IMG/VR virus record: IMGVR_UViG_3300025131_000017
Span: 17,556 to 81,555 of that record
Length of the DNA stretch: 64,000 nucleotides
Source of the DNA: a virus
Strand: one strand, 5' to 3'
Translations under genes and position numbers: made by a program
The notes under the pieces: generated by a model
Database searches by the model: none
Told to the model about the DNA's origin: nothing
The model's input: the letters and a program-made list of their open reading frames with translations, nothing else
Shown here: in pieces, positions 13,827 through 21,480 of the stretch
Numbering within the stretch: position 1 is the first letter of the stretch
Layout of the letters: every line of letters begins with the position of its first letter

Positions 13827-14548
13827 TATATTATTCCCCCATCTTCATCAGTCATCGAGATAACATCAGAATAGATACTCTCTAATGGGTTTCCATCTCC
13901 ATCCACACACATGGCTGTGACTCTTACATCTGTAGTGTTATTTAAATCATATCCAAATACCTCAACGGTTAAGTATCTTCTTTGTGGTCTTATCCTTAGT
14001 TCGTCATCTAAGTTTGTTCCATGTAGGATTATCTCTTTAGCCACCCACACTTTATCTTCTGATATTAGTTTTTCTATATCAGATTTACTTAGTTTGTCCT
14101 CATGCCATTCCACTAACTCATCAAGTTCTATGCTCTCTTCTAACAATGCTCTTAGTTGGTCTTGGTCTAACTTGAATAGTTCTCTAACAATTGCTCTTTC
14201 CATAGGTTCATCATATAGATTTATGATTTCCTCATAGTCTATTTCCCCACTGGCATCTACTCCTAACTGACAAGCTAACTCTCCTAGAGTAGCACAACCA
14301 TCATGGTCATTCATAGAAGCTTCTACAAGTTGTTCCACTAACCATTCTTTATTTTTATCTAAGTCTCCATAATTATTCTCGGAGAAATATTTGTCAGTCG
14401 TTCCTGACCAGTATGCTTCTTCACTAGCAACAACATCATAATCTAAGTGTTGATTGAATATCTTTTGTACTTCTTCTAGTGACATCTTATTCAGATGTTT
14501 AGTTACTACTTCTTTTAGTTGGTTATCTAAATCTTTTGTGTTTAACAT
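13826..14548 (-). CDS. acidic helical protein, 240 aa
   Basis: Strongly acidic, with repeated Asp/Glu-Leu-rich helices and a beta-rich C-terminus (YLTVEVFGYDLNN). No family recognised. One-base overlap with its upstream neighbour. Confidence 0.75.
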   Translation of the reverse strand: MLNTKDLDNQLKEVVTKHLNKMSLEEVQKIFNQHLDYDVVASEEAYWSGTTDKYFSENNYGDLDKNKEWLVEQLVEASMNDHDGCATLGELACQLGVDASGEIDYEEIINLYDEPMERAIVRELFKLDQDQLRALLEESIELDELVEWHEDKLSKSDIEKLISEDKVWVAKEIILHGTNLDDELRIRPQRRYLTVEVFGYDLNNTTDVRVTAMCVDGDGNPLESIYSDVISMTDEDGGII

Positions 14549-15198
14549 TATTTCTTCCCCCCATCCATCATTCCTAAATCTAAATCTCCTGCATCTTCCA
14601 TTTTGGCAACAAGTTCTTCAACCTTAGAATTAAATACTTCTAGGTTATCTCTTCCTAATTGTCCTATTTGATGAACAAAGAAAGTAAATTCTCCATACTT
14701 TGTAGAGTCTTTTAGTCTATGGAATAATAACCCTAATTGAATGTCCATTATTTTCATAGACTTCAATTGACTATTAATGTTCTTTTGTAGGTTTTTGTTT
14801 TTCTTCCTTAGTTCCTCATCAGTTGTTAAAGAATCAAGGTGACTTTTATTATGTTGCCCCACAATTTGTTCTTTCAACTTTTGGTTTTCTTCCTCTAGTT
14901 GTTTTCCTTTTTTGTAGTGTTTAAGATGTAACTTGGCAAGTTTAATATTTTCTTCCCTAAGTTTGTTTCTTTCATCTAGGAAACCTTGAGTTTCATTCTC
15001 CTCAAGATAAATCCTGTAGTGAGTTGCTTCTTCTTTCCTAGTATGAGCTCCAAGACTATTTCCACTAAATCTTCTCCACATTTTATATGTGTCTTTGTTT
15101 AGATGTTTTGATAAAGTCTTAAATAGTTTGTCAGTTTCCTCATTCTTTGGAATTTTGAAAACTAGTTTATCATGTATTTTTTTCTTTGGTTTATCCAT
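14548..15198 (-). CDS. coiled-coil protein, 216 aa
   Basis: Residues about 70-160 are a long charged heptad region (coiled coil). The basic N-terminus begins MDKPKKKIHDKLVFKIPKN. First gene of a unit driven by the 15232 promoter. Function unknown. Confidence 0.75.
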   Translation of the reverse strand: MDKPKKKIHDKLVFKIPKNEETDKLFKTLSKHLNKDTYKMWRRFSGNSLGAHTRKEEATHYRIYLEENETQGFLDERNKLREENIKLAKLHLKHYKKGKQLEEENQKLKEQIVGQHNKSHLDSLTTDEELRKKNKNLQKNINSQLKSMKIMDIQLGLLFHRLKDSTKYGEFTFFVHQIGQLGRDNLEVFNSKVEELVAKMEDAGDLDLGMMDGGKK

Positions 15199-15231
15199 TA
15201 GTTTCTCCTAATCTTTTTTTATTATATCTCT

Positions 15232-15260
15232 ATTATTACACCAACTGTTAAAAAAGTCAA
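15232..15260 (-). promoter_or_regulatory. promoter of the 15198 operon
   Basis: TTGACT, 17-bp spacer, AATAAT. Confidence 0.65.
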
Positions 15261-15292
15261 GGGGTATATTTCAACCCCCCAACTTTCTCTAA

Positions 15293-16342
15293 TTATTTTA
15301 CAAAATTTAAAGCACTATTGAATGCTCTTGCTTTTGCATTTGCTCTTTGTCCATAAAGAGCCGTTCCACTTCCATCCCATCCTCTTCGATAGTCTTCAGT
15401 TTCTACGATTGCATTGTAGACTGCCCAAGGAGTGTTTGCATATTTTGAAAAGTCTTGATTAAAAACATCTAGTCTTTCCTTAGCATTATCCTTGATTCTA
15501 TCTACTCGTGCTTGTCTTTTCTCCCAAAGTTCCTTTTGTTCTTTCCTATCACTCAAGATACGATTCCAAACTATTGGAGGAACGTCACCAACACCTATTC
15601 CATTTGTATGATTTAACTTTGTTGGTTGTGATGCATTTGGATATGCGGCACTAAGAATTGCTTCCACTTGTCTTTCCACTAGTGTGGCTTTTGTTAGTGA
15701 ATTCATTGCTGTTACAACTGATTCCTGTGTCTTTGTCATTTGTCCAAAAATATCTAAGTAAAATGCTGCATCGTTTTGAATACTTTTTGTGTGTTTTAGA
15801 TTAATAGAAATCTTTGAACTTCTTAATCCAGTGACTAAAGTATTTTGACATACAACTCTAACAGGAGTAAAGGCAACTGTTAATGCCCCTGTTCCATCTC
15901 TATGGTCAGTTACTAACCAATAAAGTTCATGGTCTTCCCCTGCAATTGTACTTTCCCCAGCATCCATAGTTAAAAAGATTTTCTCTCCCTTTCCTATTGC
16001 CCCCGCAGTTTCAATTGGGAACTTTTCAGAAATAGGGTTTAACATCTTTCCTAACTCTTTAGCTTGGATTGCAGTCCAATCATTTCCTACTGTTGCCAAT
16101 ACTCTTGGCTCTGGGTCTTCTGCTACAGGGTCTCTAACAACTGCAAATGATTCTGTTGCTAGTTCTGTACCATCTTCCATCTTTACGACTTGTGGATATT
16201 TATTTATTCCAAAAAGAATATCAGCTTTTGTCATAGCTTCGGATGCATTTAATTTTAAGTCTTTATTAAATACTTCTCCTAGTCCATGCCATGCTGGTTC
16301 TCTCCGACTAATAAATCTTTCTCCGAATAATGTTGCGGGCAT
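15293..16342 (-). CDS. DUF932 family protein, 349 aa
   Basis: Matches the phage/plasmid DUF932 family from start to end: RREPAWHGLG near residue 13, AVVRDP, then TPVRVVCQNTL in the middle, a frequent signature, and the C-terminal TPWAVYNAIVE...DYRRGW. Molecular function is not established. Strong own promoter, single gene. Confidence 0.9.
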   Translation of the reverse strand: MPATLFGERFISRREPAWHGLGEVFNKDLKLNASEAMTKADILFGINKYPQVVKMEDGTELATESFAVVRDPVAEDPEPRVLATVGNDWTAIQAKELGKMLNPISEKFPIETAGAIGKGEKIFLTMDAGESTIAGEDHELYWLVTDHRDGTGALTVAFTPVRVVCQNTLVTGLRSSKISINLKHTKSIQNDAAFYLDIFGQMTKTQESVVTAMNSLTKATLVERQVEAILSAAYPNASQPTKLNHTNGIGVGDVPPIVWNRILSDRKEQKELWEKRQARVDRIKDNAKERLDVFNQDFSKYANTPWAVYNAIVETEDYRRGWDGSGTALYGQRANAKARAFNSALNFVK

Positions 16343-16386
16343 ATTTGTCTCCTTTTTTGCTGAACATTTATTTTTTTACACTTCTA

Positions 16387-16415
16387 ACTTTATCACTTGT
16401 TAAAAAATAAGTCAA
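16387..16415 (-). promoter_or_regulatory. promoter of the DUF932 gene
   Basis: TTGACT, 17-bp spacer, TAAAGT, extended TGA. Confidence 0.75.
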
Positions 16416-16443
16416 CCATAAAAATACGTACATTTTGGGAATT

Positions 16444-16632
16444 TTATGGAGATTTTACAAATAACCCCTTCATACGAGCCATTTTAAGACGTTCTTTTAA
16501 TGTAAGTGATATCAAAGTATCACTCGGCTCCTTTGAAGCCCCTCTATGAAACCACCTTTTATTATATAGAAGATTTTCTCTTGTTTGGTATAGGTTCTCC
16601 AAGATTCTGTCTAAGCAATTTAGTTTCTTCAA
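16444..16632 (-). CDS. doubtful small basic protein, 62 aa
   Basis: TTG start with a weak ribosome site, overlapping the C-terminal 71 bases of the 16562-16813 gene in another frame. The basic C-terminal half (LKERLKMARMKGLFV) looks protein-like. Included with caution. Confidence 0.4.
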   Translation of the reverse strand: MKKLNCLDRILENLYQTRENLLYNKRWFHRGASKEPSDTLISLTLKERLKMARMKGLFVKSP

Positions 16633-16813
16633 AAACTGATTCTGAAACTTCCCTAATCTTTATGGTCTCTACTCTTATTATAATTGTTTCTTTGAGTAAT
16701 GCTTTAGACACATCTAAAATATTTACACTTATTTGTAGTATCTTCCAATTTATAACAACGAGTATAAATGAAAGTGATAGTATTATACTGGAGAAAATTA
16801 TAGTTAGTAACAT
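16562..16813 (-). CDS. N-terminally membrane-anchored protein, 83 aa
   Basis: Residues 1-25 form a hydrophobic helix and the rest is a charged helical tail: type II small membrane protein layout. It lies one base after the preceding gene. Confidence 0.6.
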   Translation of the reverse strand: MLLTIIFSSIILSLSFILVVINWKILQISVNILDVSKALLKETIIIRVETIKIREVSESVFEETKLLRQNLGEPIPNKRKSSI

Positions 16814-16814
16814 A

Positions 16815-17279
16815 TTAGTAAGGATATTTGGCTTCTTCTGATTCGCTAGGGTTTGTGATTTCCTCTAGCCTCTTCCCTGCTTCCATGTTCTCTTCATTGA
16901 TGGTTTTATCTTTGTCTAAGAAAGAACCTTTGTTCTCTTCTTTTCTATTATCTTCTTCCATCCAAGATTTTTCATTCTTTATTAAAGTGTTAGTAATCTC
17001 CTTCAACATTTGTTTCTTCCTTGATTCCCATTTTTTGTCATCGTATTTATTAGGAATATTAAATGACTTACCAATATTTTTCTCGACTTCCTGTAAGGTG
17101 GCAGTTCTTCCAATTTGTCTCTTTTCATCTAAAATGAAAACAGCACCAAGAGCTTGGATTACCTTTCCTCTTTTATAAAACTTTTCGGCATTGTTCTTTG
17201 TTATTTTACTTATACCCACAAAGTCAGCTTGAACTTGCAATGCTTCTTCAAGTGTCTTGGGTAAATTAGGTTGTACCAT
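16815..17279 (-). CDS. unknown charged protein, 154 aa
   Basis: The N-terminal part (residues 10-75) looks globular, with FVGISKITKNNAEKFYKRGK; the C-terminal half is Lys/Glu-rich and probably extended. Overlaps its upstream neighbour by 14 bases. No family recognised. Confidence 0.7.
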   Translation of the reverse strand: MVQPNLPKTLEEALQVQADFVGISKITKNNAEKFYKRGKVIQALGAVFILDEKRQIGRTATLQEVEKNIGKSFNIPNKYDDKKWESRKKQMLKEITNTLIKNEKSWMEEDNRKEENKGSFLDKDKTINEENMEAGKRLEEITNPSESEEAKYPY

Positions 17280-17799
17280 TATTTTCCTCTGCTATGTTAT
17301 TCTTTTTTAATATGTCCTGTTCAAATTGTGCATTTAAATCAACATTCCCTAGTATTCTCTCAAAATCTACTCTTTCTTTCAAGTCTGATTCTAATATTAA
17401 AACATATATTTTTCTTAATAGATTATATCCTACAGGTTCATTTCCATATGCTTTAAATGATTGACAAACCTCTCTCAATAGAAATAGTTCAGATATGTTA
17501 ATAGCCATTGTTGAAATCCCTTCATGATTATTAGGGTCGGTTGCTTGTAATAAAGCCATTCCTATTCTTTGTATTAATTCAAGGGGAACTGCAACTCCTC
17601 CACTAGGTTGAAGGGTTTTTGCGGGAAGTTGGTATTTACCTTGTTCCACCTCATTCTCTAATAGTAAAGTAACAGAGTCAGACAAGAATAAACTTTCAGC
17701 TTTGGTTAAAGTAAGATGTTTTACTTCTTCCAGTTTCTGAATAAACTTTTTAAAGTCTTCTTCATTCATCCCCTCTGGAAACTTTCCATCATCGTTCAT
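17266..17799 (-). CDS. unknown helical protein, 177 aa
   Basis: Leu-rich helical protein, acidic N-terminus (MNDDGKFPEGMNEEDFKKF). The centre carries PAKTLQPSGGVAVPLELIQRI. No family recognised. Start overlaps the upstream gene by 11 bases. Confidence 0.75.
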   Translation of the reverse strand: MNDDGKFPEGMNEEDFKKFIQKLEEVKHLTLTKAESLFLSDSVTLLLENEVEQGKYQLPAKTLQPSGGVAVPLELIQRIGMALLQATDPNNHEGISTMAINISELFLLREVCQSFKAYGNEPVGYNLLRKIYVLILESDLKERVDFERILGNVDLNAQFEQDILKKNNIAEENNGTT

Positions 17800-17941
17800 G
17801 GTACCATTTTTCTCCCAAACGGCTTGAGCATCTTCTACAAATATAAAAAGATTTTTTCATGCCATTCTTAGAAGCCCAGACTTCCACGATTGGTGGGTTG
17901 TCTTCATGCCCCCATAGTTTACATAGGATTTTCTTAATCAT
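17789..17941 (-). CDS. small basic Cys-containing protein, 50 aa
   Basis: Begins MIKKILCKLWGHED; CRRCSSRLGEKWYHER at the end resembles a phage zinc-knuckle. No clear ribosome site: the start lies only about 15 bp below a -10-like AGTATAAT, so it may be nearly leaderless. Confidence 0.6.
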   Translation of the reverse strand: MIKKILCKLWGHEDNPPIVEVWASKNGMKKSFYICRRCSSRLGEKWYHER

Positions 17942-17948
17942 ATATATT

Positions 17949-17956
17949 ATTATACT
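17949..17956 (-). promoter_or_regulatory. late-type promoter motif AGTATAAT
   Basis: Upstream of the 17789-17941 gene; no TTGACA at the -35 position. Confidence 0.5.
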
Positions 17957-17965
17957 CTAAGACTC

Positions 17966-18127
17966 TTAATCTTGTCTATTTGGGTTAATACGTATTTCTA
18001 TTTCTTGAACCTTACTTTCTAAAATAGTAAGTTTATCAAGAATCTCTTCGGCTTTTTTATTAATCTCTTCGTATCTCTCACGAAACTCGTCAGACATTTC
18101 AAGCATATATGCCATTACATTGGACAA
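17966..18127 (-). CDS. coiled-coil small protein, 53 aa
   Basis: TTG start at 18127, eight bases after TAGGAG and directly after the upstream TAA, so coupled; an internal ATG would give 49 aa. Charged heptads (residues 15-48) predict a coiled coil. Confidence 0.6.
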   Translation of the reverse strand: MSNVMAYMLEMSDEFRERYEEINKKAEEILDKLTILESKVQEIEIRINPNRQD

Positions 18128-18205
18128 TTATATAACTCCTACTACATCTAGTACTATTGAAAAAACTGCGAAGAATACAAAAAATTTAACTGTATCTACT
18201 ATCAT
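18128..18205 (-). CDS. single-pass membrane peptide, 25 aa
   Basis: ATG after AAGGAGTCATC. Nearly the whole peptide is hydrophobic (VKFFVFFAVFSIVLDVVGVI). Adjacent to a coiled-coil gene and a metallopeptidase gene. Confidence 0.55.
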   Translation of the reverse strand: MIVDTVKFFVFFAVFSIVLDVVGVI

Positions 18206-18214
18206 GATGACTCC

Positions 18215-18697
18215 TTAGTCAATTATTTTATTGGATAATATAAGAATATCATTTATAGAATTGGAAGTCAAATAATCTACTTTATACTTCTCAAATGCTT
18301 TAACTAACTCTAGGTGTGCATTAGCACTTATAAAGTTCTTGACTACTAGTAAATATGTACCACAAAAATACTTACCATGGTGGTCTGCATTTAATGTATT
18401 GTAATTAATAACGTGTGCCATTTCATGACAAACAGTTGGTCGATTCTTTGTATTAGGATAGGGAATTACAATTTCTGTTGGGGTTGCATATACCAACTCA
18501 TGCCCTTCGGTTATAATCTTTGGAACCTGTATCTTACCCCAATTAGCAATTTGATTTATTACTTCTTTAAATGAACGTTCTATAAGTGTTTTTGGAGACT
18601 CCCAGAAAGAACAATCTGCTTCAGCTTCGTAAACTTTCTTACGTTGATAATCTCTTAGGTGGGTGTTTGGAATATTTCCTATCCAACTCTTTTGCAT
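18215..18697 (-). CDS. zinc metallopeptidase-like protein, 160 aa
   Basis: HEMAH (zincin HExxH) near residue 91, followed by HHGKYF about 10 residues later, supplying a possible third ligand, the SprT-like arrangement. Substrate unknown; possibilities are virion maturation or host wall or protein degradation. Sits in a run of small membrane protein genes, which would fit a lysis or envelope role, but that is inference. Confidence 0.7.
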   Translation of the reverse strand: MQKSWIGNIPNTHLRDYQRKKVYEAEADCSFWESPKTLIERSFKEVINQIANWGKIQVPKIITEGHELVYATPTEIVIPYPNTKNRPTVCHEMAHVINYNTLNADHHGKYFCGTYLLVVKNFISANAHLELVKAFEKYKVDYLTSNSINDILILSNKIID

Positions 18698-18701
18698 AGT
18701 A

Positions 18702-18953
18702 TTAGTCCTTCCCTAACCATTCCTTTACTCTTTGTATTCTAGCTATCCCAGCTATTATAGCACTTAGTAAAAGTGTCCCAAGTAATAATATAAAAAAATT
18801 GACCTCGGTATATCTACCAAGACCAATCAAAATAGAATCTTCAATAAGATGAAGAACTGATATAAGTATTGTTATTGAACCAAATTTTTTCACTATATAC
18901 CCCTGTATTCCTTTATAAACCTTACCTTGTCGGATTATAACAGTTCTAGGCAT
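18702..18953 (-). CDS. two-helix membrane protein, 83 aa
   Basis: Two hydrophobic helices (about residues 25-45 and 50-68) with basic ends, the size and layout of a small holin or antiholin. No specific family recognised. Confidence 0.6.
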   Translation of the reverse strand: MPRTVIIRQGKVYKGIQGYIVKKFGSITILISVLHLIEDSILIGLGRYTEVNFFILLLGTLLLSAIIAGIARIQRVKEWLGKD

Positions 18954-18964
18954 CAGTACTAGGG

Positions 18965-19312
18965 TTATTTATAGTTGTCGTACCCACCATAGGTTCTAGT
19001 GTCACCATAACCACTTATTCCAATGGTCTTTAGTACATCATTAAACCCATTGTGGTCACCCATAATTGTCCTCATCTCATTGTCTATGAGGGCATCCTTC
19101 TTCTCTAGCTCTGCCATTTGTCTATCAAGCTTCTCAGTTAGTTCCACAACCCTTCTAGTTGCTTCCATGTGTTGAGCTTGTAACTCTGATATGTTCTTTG
19201 CGTTCTCTTCAACAGTACTATCCAGCTGAGCCATATACCAAATAATCCCAAAGGCTTGGGCTAATACGATTCCAATAATACCTATGGGTAATTTTATCTT
19301 ACTTATATCCAT
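18965..19312 (-). CDS. membrane-anchored coiled-coil protein, 115 aa
   Basis: One N-terminal transmembrane helix (residues 8-28) then a coiled coil (residues 32-85) and a Gly/Tyr-rich tail. This is the topology of an i-spanin-like protein, though no outer-membrane partner is identified. Starts right after the 19313-19432 gene. Confidence 0.65.
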   Translation of the reverse strand: MDISKIKLPIGIIGIVLAQAFGIIWYMAQLDSTVEENAKNISELQAQHMEATRRVVELTEKLDRQMAELEKKDALIDNEMRTIMGDHNGFNDVLKTIGISGYGDTRTYGGYDNYK

Positions 19313-19432
19313 CTACTTACCTATTCTAAGTCCTCTAATTACATAGTATTCCAATGCTTCCTTTGTAACAAAAAACCCTGCAATCGCAGAAACAGTTATT
19401 ACTAAAGGCTTTACTAATTTCTTTGTATTCAT
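19313..19432 (-). CDS. small membrane protein, 39 aa
   Basis: ATG after GAGGGGAATGAAT. Basic N-terminus MNTKKLVKPL, then a hydrophobic helix (VITVSAIAGFFVT). The stop abuts the next start. Confidence 0.55.
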   Translation of the reverse strand: MNTKKLVKPLVITVSAIAGFFVTKEALEYYVIRGLRIGK

Positions 19433-19434
19433 AT

Positions 19435-19596
19435 TCATTCCCCTCGTAACTTTTTTATGTTGTTATAATAATATGCATTGTGGTTTTGCATTAGTAGGGT
19501 GTTATGTTGTTTCAAACAATCCATACACCAATCAGTTCCTTTTATTTGGAACTCTTTTATGGATTCTCTTTCCCCACATATTATACATGCTTCCAT
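19435..19596 (-). CDS. zinc-knuckle-like protein, 53 aa
   Basis: CIICGER near residue 4 and CMDCLKQH near 24 form a Cys4 site; the tail is Asn/Tyr-rich. Start overlaps the upstream stop (TAATG). Confidence 0.6.
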   Translation of the reverse strand: MEACIICGERESIKEFQIKGTDWCMDCLKQHNTLLMQNHNAYYYNNIKKLRGE

Positions 19597-19877
19597 TATC
19601 GAATAGATGCATCGAGTTGGTCTAACTGCTTTTCTAGATATTCTAGGGTAACCCCTATGGTATCTAAGTTACCTCTAACTTCTATTAATCCAGTTACACC
19701 AGAAGCGTCTTGGGTTTCGACAAGTGCTACTTCCAACCTCTCAATGTCTTCTTGCATATTAGATATGTTATTCTGTAGTGTCAGGAACGCCCCAATTGCT
19801 GTTATTAGCATTGAAAGACCAAACACTACCATACCCATACTTATGTTGTGTGTACTATTTCCTATCTTTATTTCCAT
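19596..19877 (-). CDS. membrane protein with coiled-coil tail, 93 aa
   Basis: Hydrophobic helix at residues 14-36 followed by a charged heptad region (38-90). Holin- or spanin-like topology only. One-base overlaps on both sides. Confidence 0.6.
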   Translation of the reverse strand: MEIKIGNSTHNISMGMVVFGLSMLITAIGAFLTLQNNISNMQEDIERLEVALVETQDASGVTGLIEVRGNLDTIGVTLEYLEKQLDQLDASIR

Positions 19878-20116
19878 TATTCTGATTCTGGAATTGTTAT
19901 TTTCTCAATTGCCTCTATGGTTGCACTACAGAACTGTTCAACTTCACCAACTATGACTTCTTTTTCAGCGTTAGTAATTTTATTATCCTTTAATGCCTGA
20001 CTTATGGATTGAAGAATATCAACTCCCTCTCCCATAATTTCCTTCCCACGCCCCGCTAAACCCTTGTTGAGGTTATAGAAAGTCATTCCCATAGTTATAA
20101 TTTTCATTATGTTCAT
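19877..20116 (-). CDS. unknown small protein, 79 aa
   Basis: The N-terminal MNIMKIITMGMTFYNLNKGL may be membrane-associated. The acidic helical rest contains ISQALKDNKITNAEKEVI, which resembles the short helical pattern of several phage holin-adjacent proteins. Confidence 0.6.
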   Translation of the reverse strand: MNIMKIITMGMTFYNLNKGLAGRGKEIMGEGVDILQSISQALKDNKITNAEKEVIVGEVEQFCSATIEAIEKITIPESE

Positions 20117-20133
20117 CGATAATCCCCCTTAGA

Positions 20134-20364
20134 TTAACATTGACGAGGTTTATCCTCATCATCGATTATTATTGATTCTTCGCTTGAACTAGAATTACAT
20201 CCACAATTGCCACCACAAGGGCAGCCTTCCATGGACAATGCGTTATCAATGTTATCCATCATAATAGCATCACATGAATCACATGAACATTCACACACAC
20301 AATTGTCTGTGTCACAACTACAAATATTAGTTTCAAAACAACTACAGTCATTTTGTAAAGTCAT
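20134..20364 (-). CDS. cysteine-rich, metallothionein-like protein, 76 aa
   Basis: Seventeen cysteines in 76 residues, many as CxC or CxxC (CSCFETNICSC, CVCECSCDSC, CPCGGNCGC), with an acidic tail. A metal-binding or disulphide-rich role is likely; no family is assigned. Starts 3 bases after the preceding gene's stop. Confidence 0.7.
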   Translation of the reverse strand: MTLQNDCSCFETNICSCDTDNCVCECSCDSCDAIMMDNIDNALSMEGCPCGGNCGCNSSSSEESIIIDDEDKPRQC

Positions 20365-20366
20365 AT

Positions 20367-20519
20367 TTACTCTCCCTCCAGTACTTTCATCCCAAGGGCT
20401 ATGATTCCCCCTGTACAGCCTGTGGCTATCTCATTCATTCCGTAATACAATCCTACTCCGGATAGTATTCCTAGAACTATTATAGCTAAAAATATCTGCG
20501 GTCTTAGTTTTCCAAACAT
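20367..20519 (-). CDS. small membrane protein, 50 aa
   Basis: ATG after GGAGAGAAGCTT. Hydrophobic segment (residues 9-25) and a second Gly/Ile-rich one near the end. Function unknown. Confidence 0.6.
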   Translation of the reverse strand: MFGKLRPQIFLAIIVLGILSGVGLYYGMNEIATGCTGGIIALGMKVLEGE

Positions 20520-20530
20520 AAGCTTCTCTC

Positions 20531-20671
20531 CTATATCCTACGATTCCTTGCATGAAATGTGTCTTTAATGTGTTCGGCTTGTTTAAAGCCTTTTAATGCT
20601 TCGTTAATCTCAGCATCATCTAACATGTCTTCCCACTTGTGTAACCACCCAAATACATTGAATCGTTTCAA
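20531..20671 (-). CDS. small basic protein, 46 aa
   Basis: TTG start at 20671 (after GAGGTAAAATAAAA) or a shorter ATG at about 20626. Reads KRFNVFGWLHKWEDMLDDAE. First gene after the 20725 promoter motif. Confidence 0.5.
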   Translation of the reverse strand: MKRFNVFGWLHKWEDMLDDAEINEALKGFKQAEHIKDTFHARNRRI

Positions 20672-20724
20672 TTTTATTTTACCTCGCCTATAATTTGTAT
20701 TAACAACTATCTGTTGCCCTTACT

Positions 20725-20731
20725 ATTATAC
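20725..20731 (-). promoter_or_regulatory. late-type promoter motif GTATAAT
   Basis: In the 92-bp gap before the 20531-20671 gene; weak -35 region. Confidence 0.45.
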
Positions 20732-20763
20732 AAACAAAATAAGATAAATTTGTTAAATTTTTG

Positions 20764-21096
20764 TTACGCTGTTCCGTAAGCGACAATTCTAATGTACACT
20801 GCAGATAAGTCAGTAGTGTTAGCTACTTCGTCTAGTGCAGCACCATCAGACCCAGCTTCGTACACTTCAACTTTACTGTTAGTGTAGTCGTATTGAGCTA
20901 CGTAACCTGAAGTTTCAGTATCAATCATAACTGCGTGTATTGCAGTGAAACCAAGGTCTCCTGCTGTTAGTGATTCTCCACCTGTTGGGTAAGAACTATC
21001 AAATTGTATTCTTTTAATAGTAAACTTACTAGGTGTTCCTCCAGCAATAGCTGGTCCCACACTAGCAGCACCCGGTGTTGTTATTGTTAATGCCAT
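20764..21096 (-). CDS. probable small virion protein, 110 aa
   Basis: Ala/Thr/Gly-rich beta protein typical of virion surface or decoration proteins; conserved-looking ends (MALTITTPGAASVG and IRIVAYG). Lies just downstream of the head maturation genes. Capsid decoration is inferred from composition and place only. Confidence 0.65.
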   Translation of the reverse strand: MALTITTPGAASVGPAIAGGTPSKFTIKRIQFDSSYPTGGESLTAGDLGFTAIHAVMIDTETSGYVAQYDYTNSKVEVYEAGSDGAALDEVANTTDLSAVYIRIVAYGTA

Positions 21097-21142
21097 ATTT
21101 AGTTTCCTCCTAAAATATCAATGATAGTTTTTCTATCTATTT

Positions 21143-21150
21143 ATTATACT
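21143..21150 (-). promoter_or_regulatory. late-type promoter motif AGTATAAT
   Basis: Reads TAGTATAATAAATAG upstream of the 20764-21096 gene; no -35 box. Confidence 0.6.
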
Positions 21151-21451
21151 AGCGTCTGCTAGATTTCCTTTTAAGTGCCTCAGCGATTTCATCTCGTTTG
21201 TTTTCACCGGGACTTCCCTCTTTAAATTTCTTATACCCCATCTTCTTTGCTTGAGCCGTAGCAACTGCAAAAGGATTGTCTACTTCCTTTTGTAAGTTCT
21301 TTTTAGAAATAATAGATGTGGCTTTATCTTTTGCTTTATCTCTTACTTTGTCTGCTATTATTTTCCCAGCAACAGTTCTACCTACAGTAGTAGCTCCAGC
21401 CAATACCCTCGCTGGAAGGGAAGCAACACCAAGAGCAGCACCAGCTGCCAC
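21149..21451 (-). CDS. basic Ala-rich protein, 100 aa
   Basis: N-terminal Ala/Gly/Val-rich possible membrane segment (residues 1-30), then a Lys-rich tail. The stop lies in the following promoter motif. Unknown role, within the head region. Confidence 0.65.
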   Translation of the reverse strand: MAAGAALGVASLPARVLAGATTVGRTVAGKIIADKVRDKAKDKATSIISKKNLQKEVDNPFAVATAQAKKMGYKKFKEGSPGENKRDEIAEALKRKSSRR

Positions 21452-21480
21452 TCGACCAGCTAGTTTTTGCAGTGGGGTGT

